A DNA stretch of 64,000 nucleotides, taken from assembly GCA_947625205.1 (NCBI GenBank), contig CANQNN010000014.1, positions 1-64,000 of the forward strand. Reading direction: 5' to 3'. Origin of the DNA: an uncultured Lachnospiraceae bacterium. GTDB lineage: Bacteria > Bacillota > Clostridia > Lachnospirales > Lachnospiraceae. Positions 16,353 through 23,319 of this stretch are shown here, one piece after another. The position numbers and the translations under genes were made by a program. Below the pieces are notes generated by a model, which searched no databases, had not been told where the DNA came from, and was given only the letters and a program-made list of their open reading frames with translations. The first letter of the stretch is position 1; the number at the start of each line of letters is the position of its first letter.

Positions 16353-17243
16353 CTATCTGATGGTTTGTACGAGCAGCCTGTAGACGGTGTCCGCCAGCTC
16401 TTTCAATGAGGAATATATATCATCCGACTGCACAGCGTCCGCCGCCGCGGTATCCGGTCCCGTTTCCGCTATACTATTGTATGCCCCGTTGACTGCTGCC
16501 GCTGTATTGTCTGTTGCCGTATCTGACATTTCTGCGTCCGCCGCATCCTCTGTCGCTGCTTCTGATATCCCCGCGTCCACCGTATCCTCTGCCGCTGCTT
16601 CTGATATCCCCGTATCCGCCGTATCCTCTGCTATCGCATCTGACATTTCTGCTGTCGCGGCCTCTTTCACCGCCGTATCTGGCATCTTTGCTACTGCTGC
16701 ATCCTCTGTTGCCGTATCTGGCATCTTTGCTACTGCTGCATCCTCTGCCACTGCATTTGACATTTCAGCACCCGCTGCCTCAGGCATCTCCGCGTCCGCC
16801 GCATCGTATATCTCCGCATCCTCAGTCATACCGTTACTGCCGCCTCTCCCGATTGGCTCAGCACCGTCTGCGTCCGCACCTGACGATACGCCAAGCTGCA
16901 GCTCCATATTGCTCTCTGCGGACGTATCATCTGCGGACGTATCATTTGCTGTCATATCCAAAGCGGATTCCGACATGAATTTGTCTGCACCGCGTCCGAA
17001 AAAGATTCCCGATGTGCCGGCCACAATCACCAGGACAGCCGCCGCCGCAGGCAGCGCCCACCTGTATGCCCTGCCACCGTAACGCTTCTTCTTCGCTGCG
17101 GTCTTTTGCGGTGCCTTCTCCCGGGCAATTCTCTCTTCTTCCCCGCGCACCGCTTCTTTCGTCCTGCGAATCAGATCCTCCGGCGCATGTATCTGTGAAG
17201 TTTCTTTTTTATATTGATCTATTCTGCCCTGTTCCATTATCAC
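16353..17243 (-). CDS. Membrane anti-sigma-factor-like protein with 13-residue repeats
   Basis: 296 residues. A short cytoplasmic N-terminus (about 1-60: APEDLIRRTKEAVRGEEERI, then basic KKKRYGG) precedes one TM helix (about 62-83). This matches proteins encoded directly after ECF sigma factors, which bind the sigma on the inner face and sense outside with the C-terminal part. The extracellular part here is low complexity: seven 13-residue repeats (157-247) of the type AxAxMxDxAxEDA. A zinc anti-sigma HxxxCxxC motif is absent. The GTG at 17243 has AAGGG five bases upstream; an ATG two codons later is an alternative. It begins 12 bp after the sigma gene ends. Role inferred from position and topology. 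Confidence 0.65.
   Translation of the reverse strand: MIMEQGRIDQYKKETSQIHAPEDLIRRTKEAVRGEEERIAREKAPQKTAAKKKRYGGRAYRWALPAAAAVLVIVAGTSGIFFGRGADKFMSESALDMTANDTSADDTSAESNMELQLGVSSGADADGAEPIGRGGSNGMTEDAEIYDAADAEMPEAAGAEMSNAVAEDAAVAKMPDTATEDAAVAKMPDTAVKEAATAEMSDAIAEDTADTGISEAAAEDTVDAGISEAATEDAADAEMSDTATDNTAAAVNGAYNSIAETGPDTAAADAVQSDDIYSSLKELADTVYRLLVQTIR
16503..16775 (-). repeat. Seven tandem 39-bp coding repeats (13 residues each)
   Basis: In-frame tandem repeats in the anti-sigma-like gene. Units 2 and 3 contain an exact 39-base direct repeat (16672-16710 and 16711-16749); the others have diverged. Units read as AxAxMxDxAxEDA. Unit length is a multiple of three, so gain or loss changes the length of the extracellular stalk without breaking the frame. 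Confidence 0.85.
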
Positions 17244-17255
17244 GACATCCCTTTT

Positions 17256-17756
17256 CTACAAACTGTGTTCCTCTTCCAGAAGCTCCTTTAACATTTCCCG
17301 CGCCCGGTGCATCTGAGATTTCACGGTAGTCTCCTTCTGCTCCGTGAGCCGCGCGATCTCGGCGACCGTCAATTCCTCAAAATAATACAGATGTATGACC
17401 AGCCGGTATTTCGGCGGCAGCTTCCCCACCGCATCGCGCACCGGATGCTCCTCCGGCAGCTGATATCCGCCGTTTAAGTCCGCTATACGCTCAGGTTCTT
17501 CTATATAGTCCACGTTTTTGTTCCAGTACTGTCCGAAGTGCTTCTTCGCGCAGTTGATCGTCACCCGGATCAGCCACGCCTTCACATGCTCCCATGACTC
17601 CAGATCCTGTATATGGCTCACCAGGCGTACGAACACTTCCTGAAACAAGTCGTCCGCGTCTGTTGTATTCTTCATCTGCGACAGCGCCAGCCGGTACACC
17701 ATGTCGGCATACCTGTCAACCGCTTTTTCCATCGTGATTTTTTCCTCTTTCGGCAT
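17256..17756 (-). CDS. ECF-type RNA polymerase sigma factor
   Basis: 166 residues from the ATG at 17756 (AGGGGA seven bases upstream). The open frame continues upstream to 17804, but that part would be read through an inverted repeat and has no signal. Sigma region 2 (about 10-80) shows YADMVYRLALSQ, DADDLFQEVFVRL and WLIRVTINCAKKH. Region 4 (about 110-160) shows LPPKYRLVIHLYYFEELTVAEIA and the DNA-binding TVKSQMHRAREML. It lacks regions 1 and 3, as ECF factors do. It heads a three-gene cluster with a membrane anti-sigma-like protein and a transglutaminase-like protein, suggesting a cell-surface stress response. Its ribosome binding site lies in one arm of a perfect inverted repeat. Confidence 0.92.
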   Translation of the reverse strand: MPKEEKITMEKAVDRYADMVYRLALSQMKNTTDADDLFQEVFVRLVSHIQDLESWEHVKAWLIRVTINCAKKHFGQYWNKNVDYIEEPERIADLNGGYQLPEEHPVRDAVGKLPPKYRLVIHLYYFEELTVAEIARLTEQKETTVKSQMHRAREMLKELLEEEHSL

Positions 17757-17759
17757 GCA

Positions 17760-17817
17760 AAAATCCCCTATCACAATAATGCATATTTTTTCTTCATTAT
17801 ACACGATAGGGGATTTT
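17760..17817 (-). promoter_or_regulatory. Perfect 13-bp inverted repeat enclosing the ECF start signals
   Basis: Arms AAAATCCCCTATC (17760-17772) and GATAGGGGATTTT (17805-17817), with inner ATAATG/CATTAT also pairing. On the minus strand the proximal arm supplies the AGGGGA ribosome binding site of the sigma gene, and the loop contains a perfect -10 hexamer TATAAT (17801-17796). It could be an operator flanking the promoter, a hairpin hiding the ribosome binding site, or a terminator of the upstream lipoprotein gene. These cannot be separated by eye. Confidence 0.6.
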
Positions 17818-17845
17818 ATGAACAGATAAATAACCGCTGTATTAT

Positions 17846-19168
17846 TTAGTCAATAGAGTTCTCTACCTCCAGCGAGATCACTTTCCCGTCACTGACGGTG
17901 ATCAGGTATTCATTCATCGCATCGGAATCGGGATCCGCCACCGCGTAGTGGGTGTATCCGCTGTCTGAGGTCTCCACCTCACAGTTAAACCCATCGACCG
18001 CTTTCTTTACATCGGCTTCCGAGGATCCCAGCCCGATACCGCCGGGAAATACCAGGTCAAACTCCGGTCCGTTTACGCTTGCCTCCATAGATGTCACAAA
18101 ACAGTTCTCCACCGTAGTTGCATAATCCGCGTAATTGTCCACGATCGCACGGTACGACTGGTTGTTATACTGCAGTTCCACCCAGCCAAAATACCGGGAA
18201 GCCACAACGCTGTCCGAGTTATTCTCGTTGATGGTGAATCCGTTCTCCAGAAGTACCGATACCGGACAGGGCAGCGCATAGACAACTCCCTCCAGCTGCA
18301 CCGTATACGTGTAGAAATCATCGCCCAATTCCTTCGGCGCTTCATATCTTTTTACAGCATCAGGGACCGTTTCATCCACAGAATTATCGGCGCCTTCCAG
18401 CTCCACCATATTTTCTATCTCGATCTTCTGCAGAGAATCTCCTTCTTTAAATACATACAGGCTGACGGAATTGTAATAATCCTGCTCGTAGGTCATCTTA
18501 TAGTACAGGTCGCCGTCATAGGTATCGGTCGGATCGCCGTATGCCGCCACGATATCATCCGCATTGGAGACACCCCACTCAATACCGCCGGGCAGTAAGA
18601 TCTCCCAGTCCGCATCCTCTATATCATATCTGTCAAGCGTGATACCCGCGACCATGCTCTCCGAAAAAGGAACCGTATTCATGGACAGGTTTGCAAAACT
18701 CGTATACACGCTTACGCCGTCTTTCTTCCAGACCTCGGCAGTCGTATACTGATTGGAATCCAGCGTCCGTGCCGCATCGCCGTCATACTCCCAGCCCAGC
18801 GCCTCAAAATCGGAATACCACATAGGGAACTGGTACACCGTGCCGTCTATGGACACCTGAAAATCATACAGATCCCCGGACAATTCCGAAGGCGTCTCTG
18901 CGGACGGCCGCTTTGCCTTCGCACCGCCGCTTTCCTCGTCATCCGGCGCCGTATTGCCGGTTTCCGCGCCGGACTCATCCTCTGTCTCCTGCTGCCCGGC
19001 TTCTTCTTGCTCCGGTTCTTCCTCCCGGGAGATCCTTCCTTCTCTCCAGGTCTCGTCAGCCTCGGCCTCCTCGCCTGCGGGCGAAGCCTCCTCTCCCGAA
19101 GCTGCGCACGCTGCCATAGAAAGCGCACAGCCGATAGCCGTTAGCATTGTCAGTGTTTTATTTTTCAT
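17846..19168 (-). CDS. Lipoprotein of unknown function with acidic linker
   Basis: 440 residues. Signal peptide with lipobox SMAACAAS (lipidated Cys21), then a Glu/Ala/Gly-rich linker (about 22-90), then two related halves (about 97-255 and 290-440). Both halves contain similar phrases: LYDFQVSIDGTVYQFPMWYS against FYTYTVQLEGVVYALPCPVS, and LLPGGIEWGVSNADDIVAAYG against VFPGGIGLGSSEADVKKAVDG. The protein is therefore an internal duplication of a domain of about 150 residues, common in clostridial lipoproteins but with no known activity. It ends 89 bp before the ECF sigma start, with a possible terminator between. Confidence 0.7.
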   Translation of the reverse strand: MKNKTLTMLTAIGCALSMAACAASGEEASPAGEEAEADETWREGRISREEEPEQEEAGQQETEDESGAETGNTAPDDEESGGAKAKRPSAETPSELSGDLYDFQVSIDGTVYQFPMWYSDFEALGWEYDGDAARTLDSNQYTTAEVWKKDGVSVYTSFANLSMNTVPFSESMVAGITLDRYDIEDADWEILLPGGIEWGVSNADDIVAAYGDPTDTYDGDLYYKMTYEQDYYNSVSLYVFKEGDSLQKIEIENMVELEGADNSVDETVPDAVKRYEAPKELGDDFYTYTVQLEGVVYALPCPVSVLLENGFTINENNSDSVVASRYFGWVELQYNNQSYRAIVDNYADYATTVENCFVTSMEASVNGPEFDLVFPGGIGLGSSEADVKKAVDGFNCEVETSDSGYTHYAVADPDSDAMNEYLITVSDGKVISLEVENSID

Positions 19169-19263
19169 TTTCTCCTCCGTTCCAAAGCATAATGCCCTGT
19201 TTTTACTCTTTCACAGAAAATACCTGTGAGAGAATAAAAAGGTTGCATTAATTTTAAAATATT

Positions 19264-19623
19264 TTATTGCTTCTCCCACCACGAAGGAACGCCGTCTCTT
19301 TTCCCGACCATCCTGTCATACTGCCAGTACATCTTCTGCACTTCGTTTTCAAGAATATAATAATGACGTATGTACGGGATCAGAAGAATCAGGATCACGA
19401 TGGCAAGAAGCCCGACTCCCGGTGTAAACGACACCACCGACATTCCAAACGCAATTATCTCAAGCAGCGCAAATGTGATCGTTACGATCAGATGGATCAG
19501 TCTCTCGTGCTGAAAAAAAGAAATCTGGATCAGGTGTTCCTTAATAACGGCCTCCCAGTCCAGATCTTCTTTTAGCAGAAGCTCGTCAATGTATTTTCTG
19601 TAATCTAATATTCTCTTTTCCAT
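19264..19623 (-). CDS. Small membrane protein with two TM segments, function unknown
   Basis: 119 residues from the ATG at 19623 (GAAGGGG eight bases before it); the longer frame to 19659 lacks a signal. A helical N-terminal part (about 1-35) precedes two hydrophobic segments with a short turn (about 38-80: LIVTITFALLEIIAFGMSVV, then VGLLAIVILILLIPYI), then a charged, aromatic tail (MYWQYDRMVGKRDGVPSWWEKQ). I do not recognise the family. Neighbours on the same strand are the duplicated lipoprotein downstream and two unknown proteins upstream. Confidence 0.6.
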   Translation of the reverse strand: MEKRILDYRKYIDELLLKEDLDWEAVIKEHLIQISFFQHERLIHLIVTITFALLEIIAFGMSVVSFTPGVGLLAIVILILLIPYIRHYYILENEVQKMYWQYDRMVGKRDGVPSWWEKQ

Positions 19624-19701
19624 GTTCCTTGCCCCTTCCCAAAAAAACTGCCGCTTCACAAAACTCTTTTGCGAAAACGGCAGTCTGCCTTCTGTTGATC
19701 G

Positions 19702-20199
19702 TTATACGTGTTCAGCACCATACTGTTCTCTGCCGAAAAGCATCGAAGCCTCGTTGTCCTCACCCATCAGCATATCTCTGGCCGGATAGGGCCTGGAAGC
19801 CTCGTTGCGCTCCTTCTCATAAAGAGAGCTCTGTTCGGACTCCGACTCGTCTGTCCGCTTCTCAAAGAGCTTCGACATCAGGCTCATCTTCTGGTACAAA
19901 GCGGTATCTTCCCAATCCCGATAGGCATCTCTGCTGATTTTCTCCAACACCCGCTGTACGGAAGATTTCTCGGCAAACGTCCCCTCTCGGTTCCTCCTTG
20001 CCCCCATGTGCATACCGTCCGCAGTATACAGGCTCGAGGTCTGCCCGTCTTTCCGTTCGGAAGCAACGCTGGCGAAAACCTCCGATTCAGCCTTCTTGCT
20101 GCCAAACAGCCTGGATATCCGCTCCGACTGGCGGTCAGCCATTGTATGCTGCGCCGTAAAAAGCGTGTTATCTTTATAGTTCCCTATATTTGATGTCAT
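19702..20199 (-). CDS. Unrecognised hydrophilic protein, 165 residues
   Basis: Supported by a strong AGGAGG six to seven bases before the ATG. There is no signal peptide or TM segment. The sequence is highly polar, with two similar phrases, ERISRLFGSKKAESEVFASV and EASMLFGREQ, and repeated SSLYxxD/E motifs (QTSSLYTADGMHMG against EQSSLYEKERNE), suggesting an ancient internal repeat or short linear motifs. No known domain is apparent. It follows another unknown gene (20366-21139) after 166 bp of A+T-rich sequence. Confidence 0.6.
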   Translation of the reverse strand: MTSNIGNYKDNTLFTAQHTMADRQSERISRLFGSKKAESEVFASVASERKDGQTSSLYTADGMHMGARRNREGTFAEKSSVQRVLEKISRDAYRDWEDTALYQKMSLMSKLFEKRTDESESEQSSLYEKERNEASRPYPARDMLMGEDNEASMLFGREQYGAEHV

Positions 20200-20365
20200 A
20201 TCGTCACCTCCTGACCGGCTGCTGTCCCAAGCACCGCGGCCATCGATAATCCCTCAAATTATCTGCTATGATATAACCTGTTTCAGCATCAGCATATCAC
20301 ATCTTTCCCTAAAATGCCATAATTTTTCCTGAATTGGATAATTTATGCCATAAATTTTTACGAAT

Positions 20366-21139
20366 TTACCGGAAATTGTTTGACGGCAGCTTCATGAAAA
20401 TGAACTCCATCGCAAACTCCGTGCCCGCATGGGACAGCACCGACAGATTTACGTCCGGCTCCTGTTTCTCTCCCGTGGCGCGTTCTATCGCGTAACATTG
20501 CAACATTCTGCTGCTGATCTGCTGTCTGCACGCTGCGATCTCATCCAGATAATCCTGCTCTCTCTCCCTCTTCAGCCACAGCTTCTCACACAGCATCAGA
20601 TATTCTTTATGCTTCTTCTTACGTTTTTCTTCTTCCGCCACTCTCTCCCGCTGCTGCTCGGCCAGCCGTCGGCTTCGATTGTCCTTCGCAAAGCAGTAGC
20701 CTCTATACTCTTCCCTGGTCGCCCCGAAGTGATGGGAACGGTATGTGCTCTCGCCCACTGTACCCCAAGGGTAGTAAGCGGCCAGATCGCGCCGCAGCGT
20801 ATCGAGCACCCATTTTTCATACTCGGGATCCGCTTTCATCGCCGCAAAGCCTTCTTCTGAAATGCTGACAGATACAGCGTCCTGTATCTGGGAGCTGTTG
20901 ACGGGCATACGGAGGATCTGCTCATAGATGTAACGCTTGTACTCGTCCATTGTCATATCCGCCGCAGAGTAGGTCCTTACGGCGCCGTCAACTGCGCTGA
21001 CGCCCGCGGCCGCGTTCTCCACCGCCTGTCTGAACGAGCCGTCCTGCCCTGCTGTGTGCGCTTTGCCCATCACTGCCTGCGCGCTGCCAAGCATATTCAG
21101 ATAAAATCTTGTCGTTGCATCCAAAAAAATACCGCCCAT
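20366..21139 (-). CDS. Unrecognised protein with charged C-terminal helix, 257 residues
   Basis: The start is the ATG at 21139 with AAAGGAGG eight bases upstream. The N-terminal third is helical and small-residue rich. A central region contains TMDEYKRYIYEQILRMPVN, the phrase VSVSISEEGFAAMKADPEYEKWVL, and an aromatic motif YPWGTVGESTYRSHHFGATREEYR that looks conserved in character. A long basic/acidic helix follows (about 155-215, RRLAEQQRERVAEEEKRKKK). There is no signal peptide. I have the impression of a Lachnospiraceae-specific family but cannot name it, and I assign no function. It lies just downstream of the U32-like pair. Confidence 0.6.
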   Translation of the reverse strand: MGGIFLDATTRFYLNMLGSAQAVMGKAHTAGQDGSFRQAVENAAAGVSAVDGAVRTYSAADMTMDEYKRYIYEQILRMPVNSSQIQDAVSVSISEEGFAAMKADPEYEKWVLDTLRRDLAAYYPWGTVGESTYRSHHFGATREEYRGYCFAKDNRSRRLAEQQRERVAEEEKRKKKHKEYLMLCEKLWLKREREQDYLDEIAACRQQISSRMLQCYAIERATGEKQEPDVNLSVLSHAGTEFAMEFIFMKLPSNNFR

Positions 21140-21204
21140 AGAAAAATCCTCCTTTACTATAAATACGATCAAAGGATGGAAAAAGTTTCATGTGGCCGTA
21201 TCTT

Positions 21205-22098
21205 TTAAGCGCGCCGCGCTGTCAGCTTCTCCAGTTCTTTTTTGACAAATTCGCGCTTTTCTTCTTTTACCAGATAATACAGGTACGCGTCCAGCACATA
21301 CTGCTGCGGCATTCCGCGTCCCGCGATCTTAAAATTCACGAAGCCCCTCTCGATATAGCGCCCGATCTCCTCATTCGATATAAAAGCCGGACGTTTCCTG
21401 CACTCCTCAAAGGTCTTGTTAGGATTGGCGTTGGGACAGGGGAACAGATCTTTGACATCAAACTCGAGCTGCGCCCTGGATTGCTGTGCGTAGTGCTCCG
21501 CCCTTCTCTTACATCCCGGCGTGCATACCTCGTTTACCAGTATCTCAATGGAGCGCGCCTTGCCGCGTTCCTGCAGCTCCTGCAAGATTTTTTCATTATG
21601 ATTTAAGTCATAGTCCAGCACTACCAGATAATAATCCCTGTCCAGTTCATGCAGCAGGCTCTCCTGCGCCGTCAGCCGCTTCGTGGTCGATGAAATTAGC
21701 GGAAAACGGGGATATTCGCTGCGGATATAGTCTTCCAGTACCGGCGAATTGACCAAGACCTGGTTCAAGCCGTTATCCGCCAATCGCATGATCAGATTAC
21801 AGTACGTATCATACGTATGCTTCTGTTCCAGGACAGAATTGGTCCAGGTAAATCTGACGGGCACACCTTTGCTGTTATAGAGGTTCAGGGTCGCTATGAT
21901 ATCCCTCTTCCCGGCGGACCCCATCACCACGCGGCCGCCGTTCCAGATCGCACCCGGAAAGGTCCCATAGACTGAGCCGACACAATAACCCTCCCGAAAG
22001 GCTTCGGGATACTTCTCCATCAGCGTGATCACACCGTAATTCAACTGTCTGAAATAGCAAAACCCCGGCAAATGCCAGTATATTTTTTCTGCCGCCAT
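21205..22098 (-). CDS. U32-like (UbiU/V-type) four-cysteine protein, copy A
   Basis: 297 residues, AAAGGAG 11 bases upstream of the ATG. The pattern is that of the peptidase U32 TIM-barrel family: a segment like VNSPVLEDYIRSEYPRFPLI followed by SSTTK, then EILVNEVCTPGCKRRAEHY, then FVNFKIAGRGMPQQYV, which matches the family's KIEGR region. Cys pairs in VCTPGC and the later FPCPN/EECRK give four cysteines that could hold an iron-sulfur cluster, as in UbiU/UbiV and YhbU/V. The family includes RNA- and ubiquinone-hydroxylating cofactor proteins as well as alleged proteases. The copy at 22169-23119 is a clear paralogue 70 bp upstream. Function inferred only at family level. Confidence 0.6.
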   Translation of the reverse strand: MAAEKIYWHLPGFCYFRQLNYGVITLMEKYPEAFREGYCVGSVYGTFPGAIWNGGRVVMGSAGKRDIIATLNLYNSKGVPVRFTWTNSVLEQKHTYDTYCNLIMRLADNGLNQVLVNSPVLEDYIRSEYPRFPLISSTTKRLTAQESLLHELDRDYYLVVLDYDLNHNEKILQELQERGKARSIEILVNEVCTPGCKRRAEHYAQQSRAQLEFDVKDLFPCPNANPNKTFEECRKRPAFISNEEIGRYIERGFVNFKIAGRGMPQQYVLDAYLYYLVKEEKREFVKKELEKLTARRA

Positions 22099-22168
22099 CC
22101 TGATATGTTCTCCTTTCCCTGCATATTCCCTGTCGGCGGGACCGTCTCTCTCCTGACCGCCGTATTCC

Positions 22169-23119
22169 TTACGGCCATTTGGAGGGCTTCGGATGCGCCA
22201 CCGTGATCAGATGGTTCGCCGCCAGGCTGTTGAGCAGCGTGGTCGCGGCGTCTACCCGGTATTCCGGACGGATCAGATAATGACAGTATACCTCCATGAT
22301 ATAAAAGAGATTCGCCGTCCGGCCTTCCAGCTTGAAATTCGTAAATCCCATCGGCACATATTTCTCCCAGATATCCTCCGGCGAAACATAAGTACAATAC
22401 CCTTGTATCGTGGCAAACTCGTTATGCTCGCCGTAATCGCAATGCCAGGGCTCCAGCGGGATCTGCCTGTCCGGCGTGCGCGTGCGGTTTTTGAGCATGA
22501 TCTTCTGGTTCTTCGCCTCATTCTCGTAATGCTTGCCCCTTCTTGGACACTCCGGCTGGCACACCGCGTTTACCAGGATCTCGCAGCGCCCTTTATCCTT
22601 GATCTTTTCCAGCTCGTCAAACCGGTTGTTAAAGTTGTAATCAAGCACAACCAGATGATAATCTTTGGACAGTTCTTCGTTTACCGCATCGATGCTGCGG
22701 ATCTCCTTACAGGTAGAGCTGTTGATCCGAAAACCCGGATAGGTCCTGCGGATATACTCTTCCAACAGAGGCGATACCACAAGAACACCGTTTTTGCCGT
22801 TGTCGGCAGCCTTCATGCAGAAATTGCAGTAAGGATCTTTTAAGTCTTCTTCATCCAGAAACATATTCGTATATGTATAGCGTACGGCCACGCCCTTGGC
22901 GTTAATACTCTTAACGGCGTTCTCAATGTACCCCGCATCGCACTGGTCATTAGGCGAACGTCTGCCGCCGTTCCACAGCGACATGGGAAATTCTCCGAAA
23001 AAAGAGGCGATACGCACCCCTTCCCGGAAATACTGCGGCCGCTTCTCCAGCATTGACAGCAGTACCATATTGAGCGGCAGATTCTGCCGCAGTCCCGGCA
23101 GATGAAAATTGACTTCCAT
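22169..23119 (-). CDS. U32-like (UbiU/V-type) four-cysteine protein, copy B
   Basis: 316 residues, AAGGGG nine bases upstream. Parallel in sequence to copy A: HLPGLRQNLPLNMVLLSMLEKRPQYFREG, the motif SLWNGGR, SPLLEEYIRRTYPGFRI followed by NSSTCK, then EILVNAVCQPECPRRGKHY, and MGFTNFKLEGRTANLFYIME. Four cysteines recur (VCQPEC, PWHCDY, QGYCTY). Tandem paralogues suggest a heterodimer, as UbiU-UbiV and YhbU-YhbV are also adjacent gene pairs. It is first in the block running to 19.3 kb. Unlike long U32 proteases, the protein has no C-terminal extension. No substrate can be named. Confidence 0.6.
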   Translation of the reverse strand: MEVNFHLPGLRQNLPLNMVLLSMLEKRPQYFREGVRIASFFGEFPMSLWNGGRRSPNDQCDAGYIENAVKSINAKGVAVRYTYTNMFLDEEDLKDPYCNFCMKAADNGKNGVLVVSPLLEEYIRRTYPGFRINSSTCKEIRSIDAVNEELSKDYHLVVLDYNFNNRFDELEKIKDKGRCEILVNAVCQPECPRRGKHYENEAKNQKIMLKNRTRTPDRQIPLEPWHCDYGEHNEFATIQGYCTYVSPEDIWEKYVPMGFTNFKLEGRTANLFYIMEVYCHYLIRPEYRVDAATTLLNSLAANHLITVAHPKPSKWP

Positions 23120-23241
23120 TTCTCATGTCCCCTTTCATTGTACCATATCTCTGATGCCTTTTACGGTTATTTTAACATATTCTTTTCGGCAATTCTACAG
23201 CAACATACCGCCCTGTGCGGCTCCCCTGGATGGAAGACCGC

Positions 23242-23274
23242 AAAAAGGAGATGACGCCATAAAACGCCATCTCC
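23242..23274 (-). terminator. Terminator of the sugar ABC operon
   Basis: On the minus strand the stem GGAGATGGCG / CGTCATCTCC (23274-23265, 23256-23247) has one G-U pair, an eight-base loop and a five-U tail, 45 bp after the solute-binding protein stop codon. Confidence 0.85.
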
Positions 23275-23319
23275 TCCATATGCTTTATGCTTTTGACTAT
23301 ATCGTCACTGCCACAGCTG

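Noticed and set aside
16503..16775. CRISPR array
   Set aside because: The repeats are contiguous, in-frame and coding, without spacers, and no cas genes are near.
16387..17082. Plus-strand Ser/Ala-rich open frame of 231 codons
   Set aside because: It is the mirror of the 13-residue repeat array; repeats of 39 bp keep several frames open without being coding.
17804..17820. Tiny plus-strand open frame after the second arm of the inverted repeat
   Set aside because: It would encode only three residues and has no conservation evidence.
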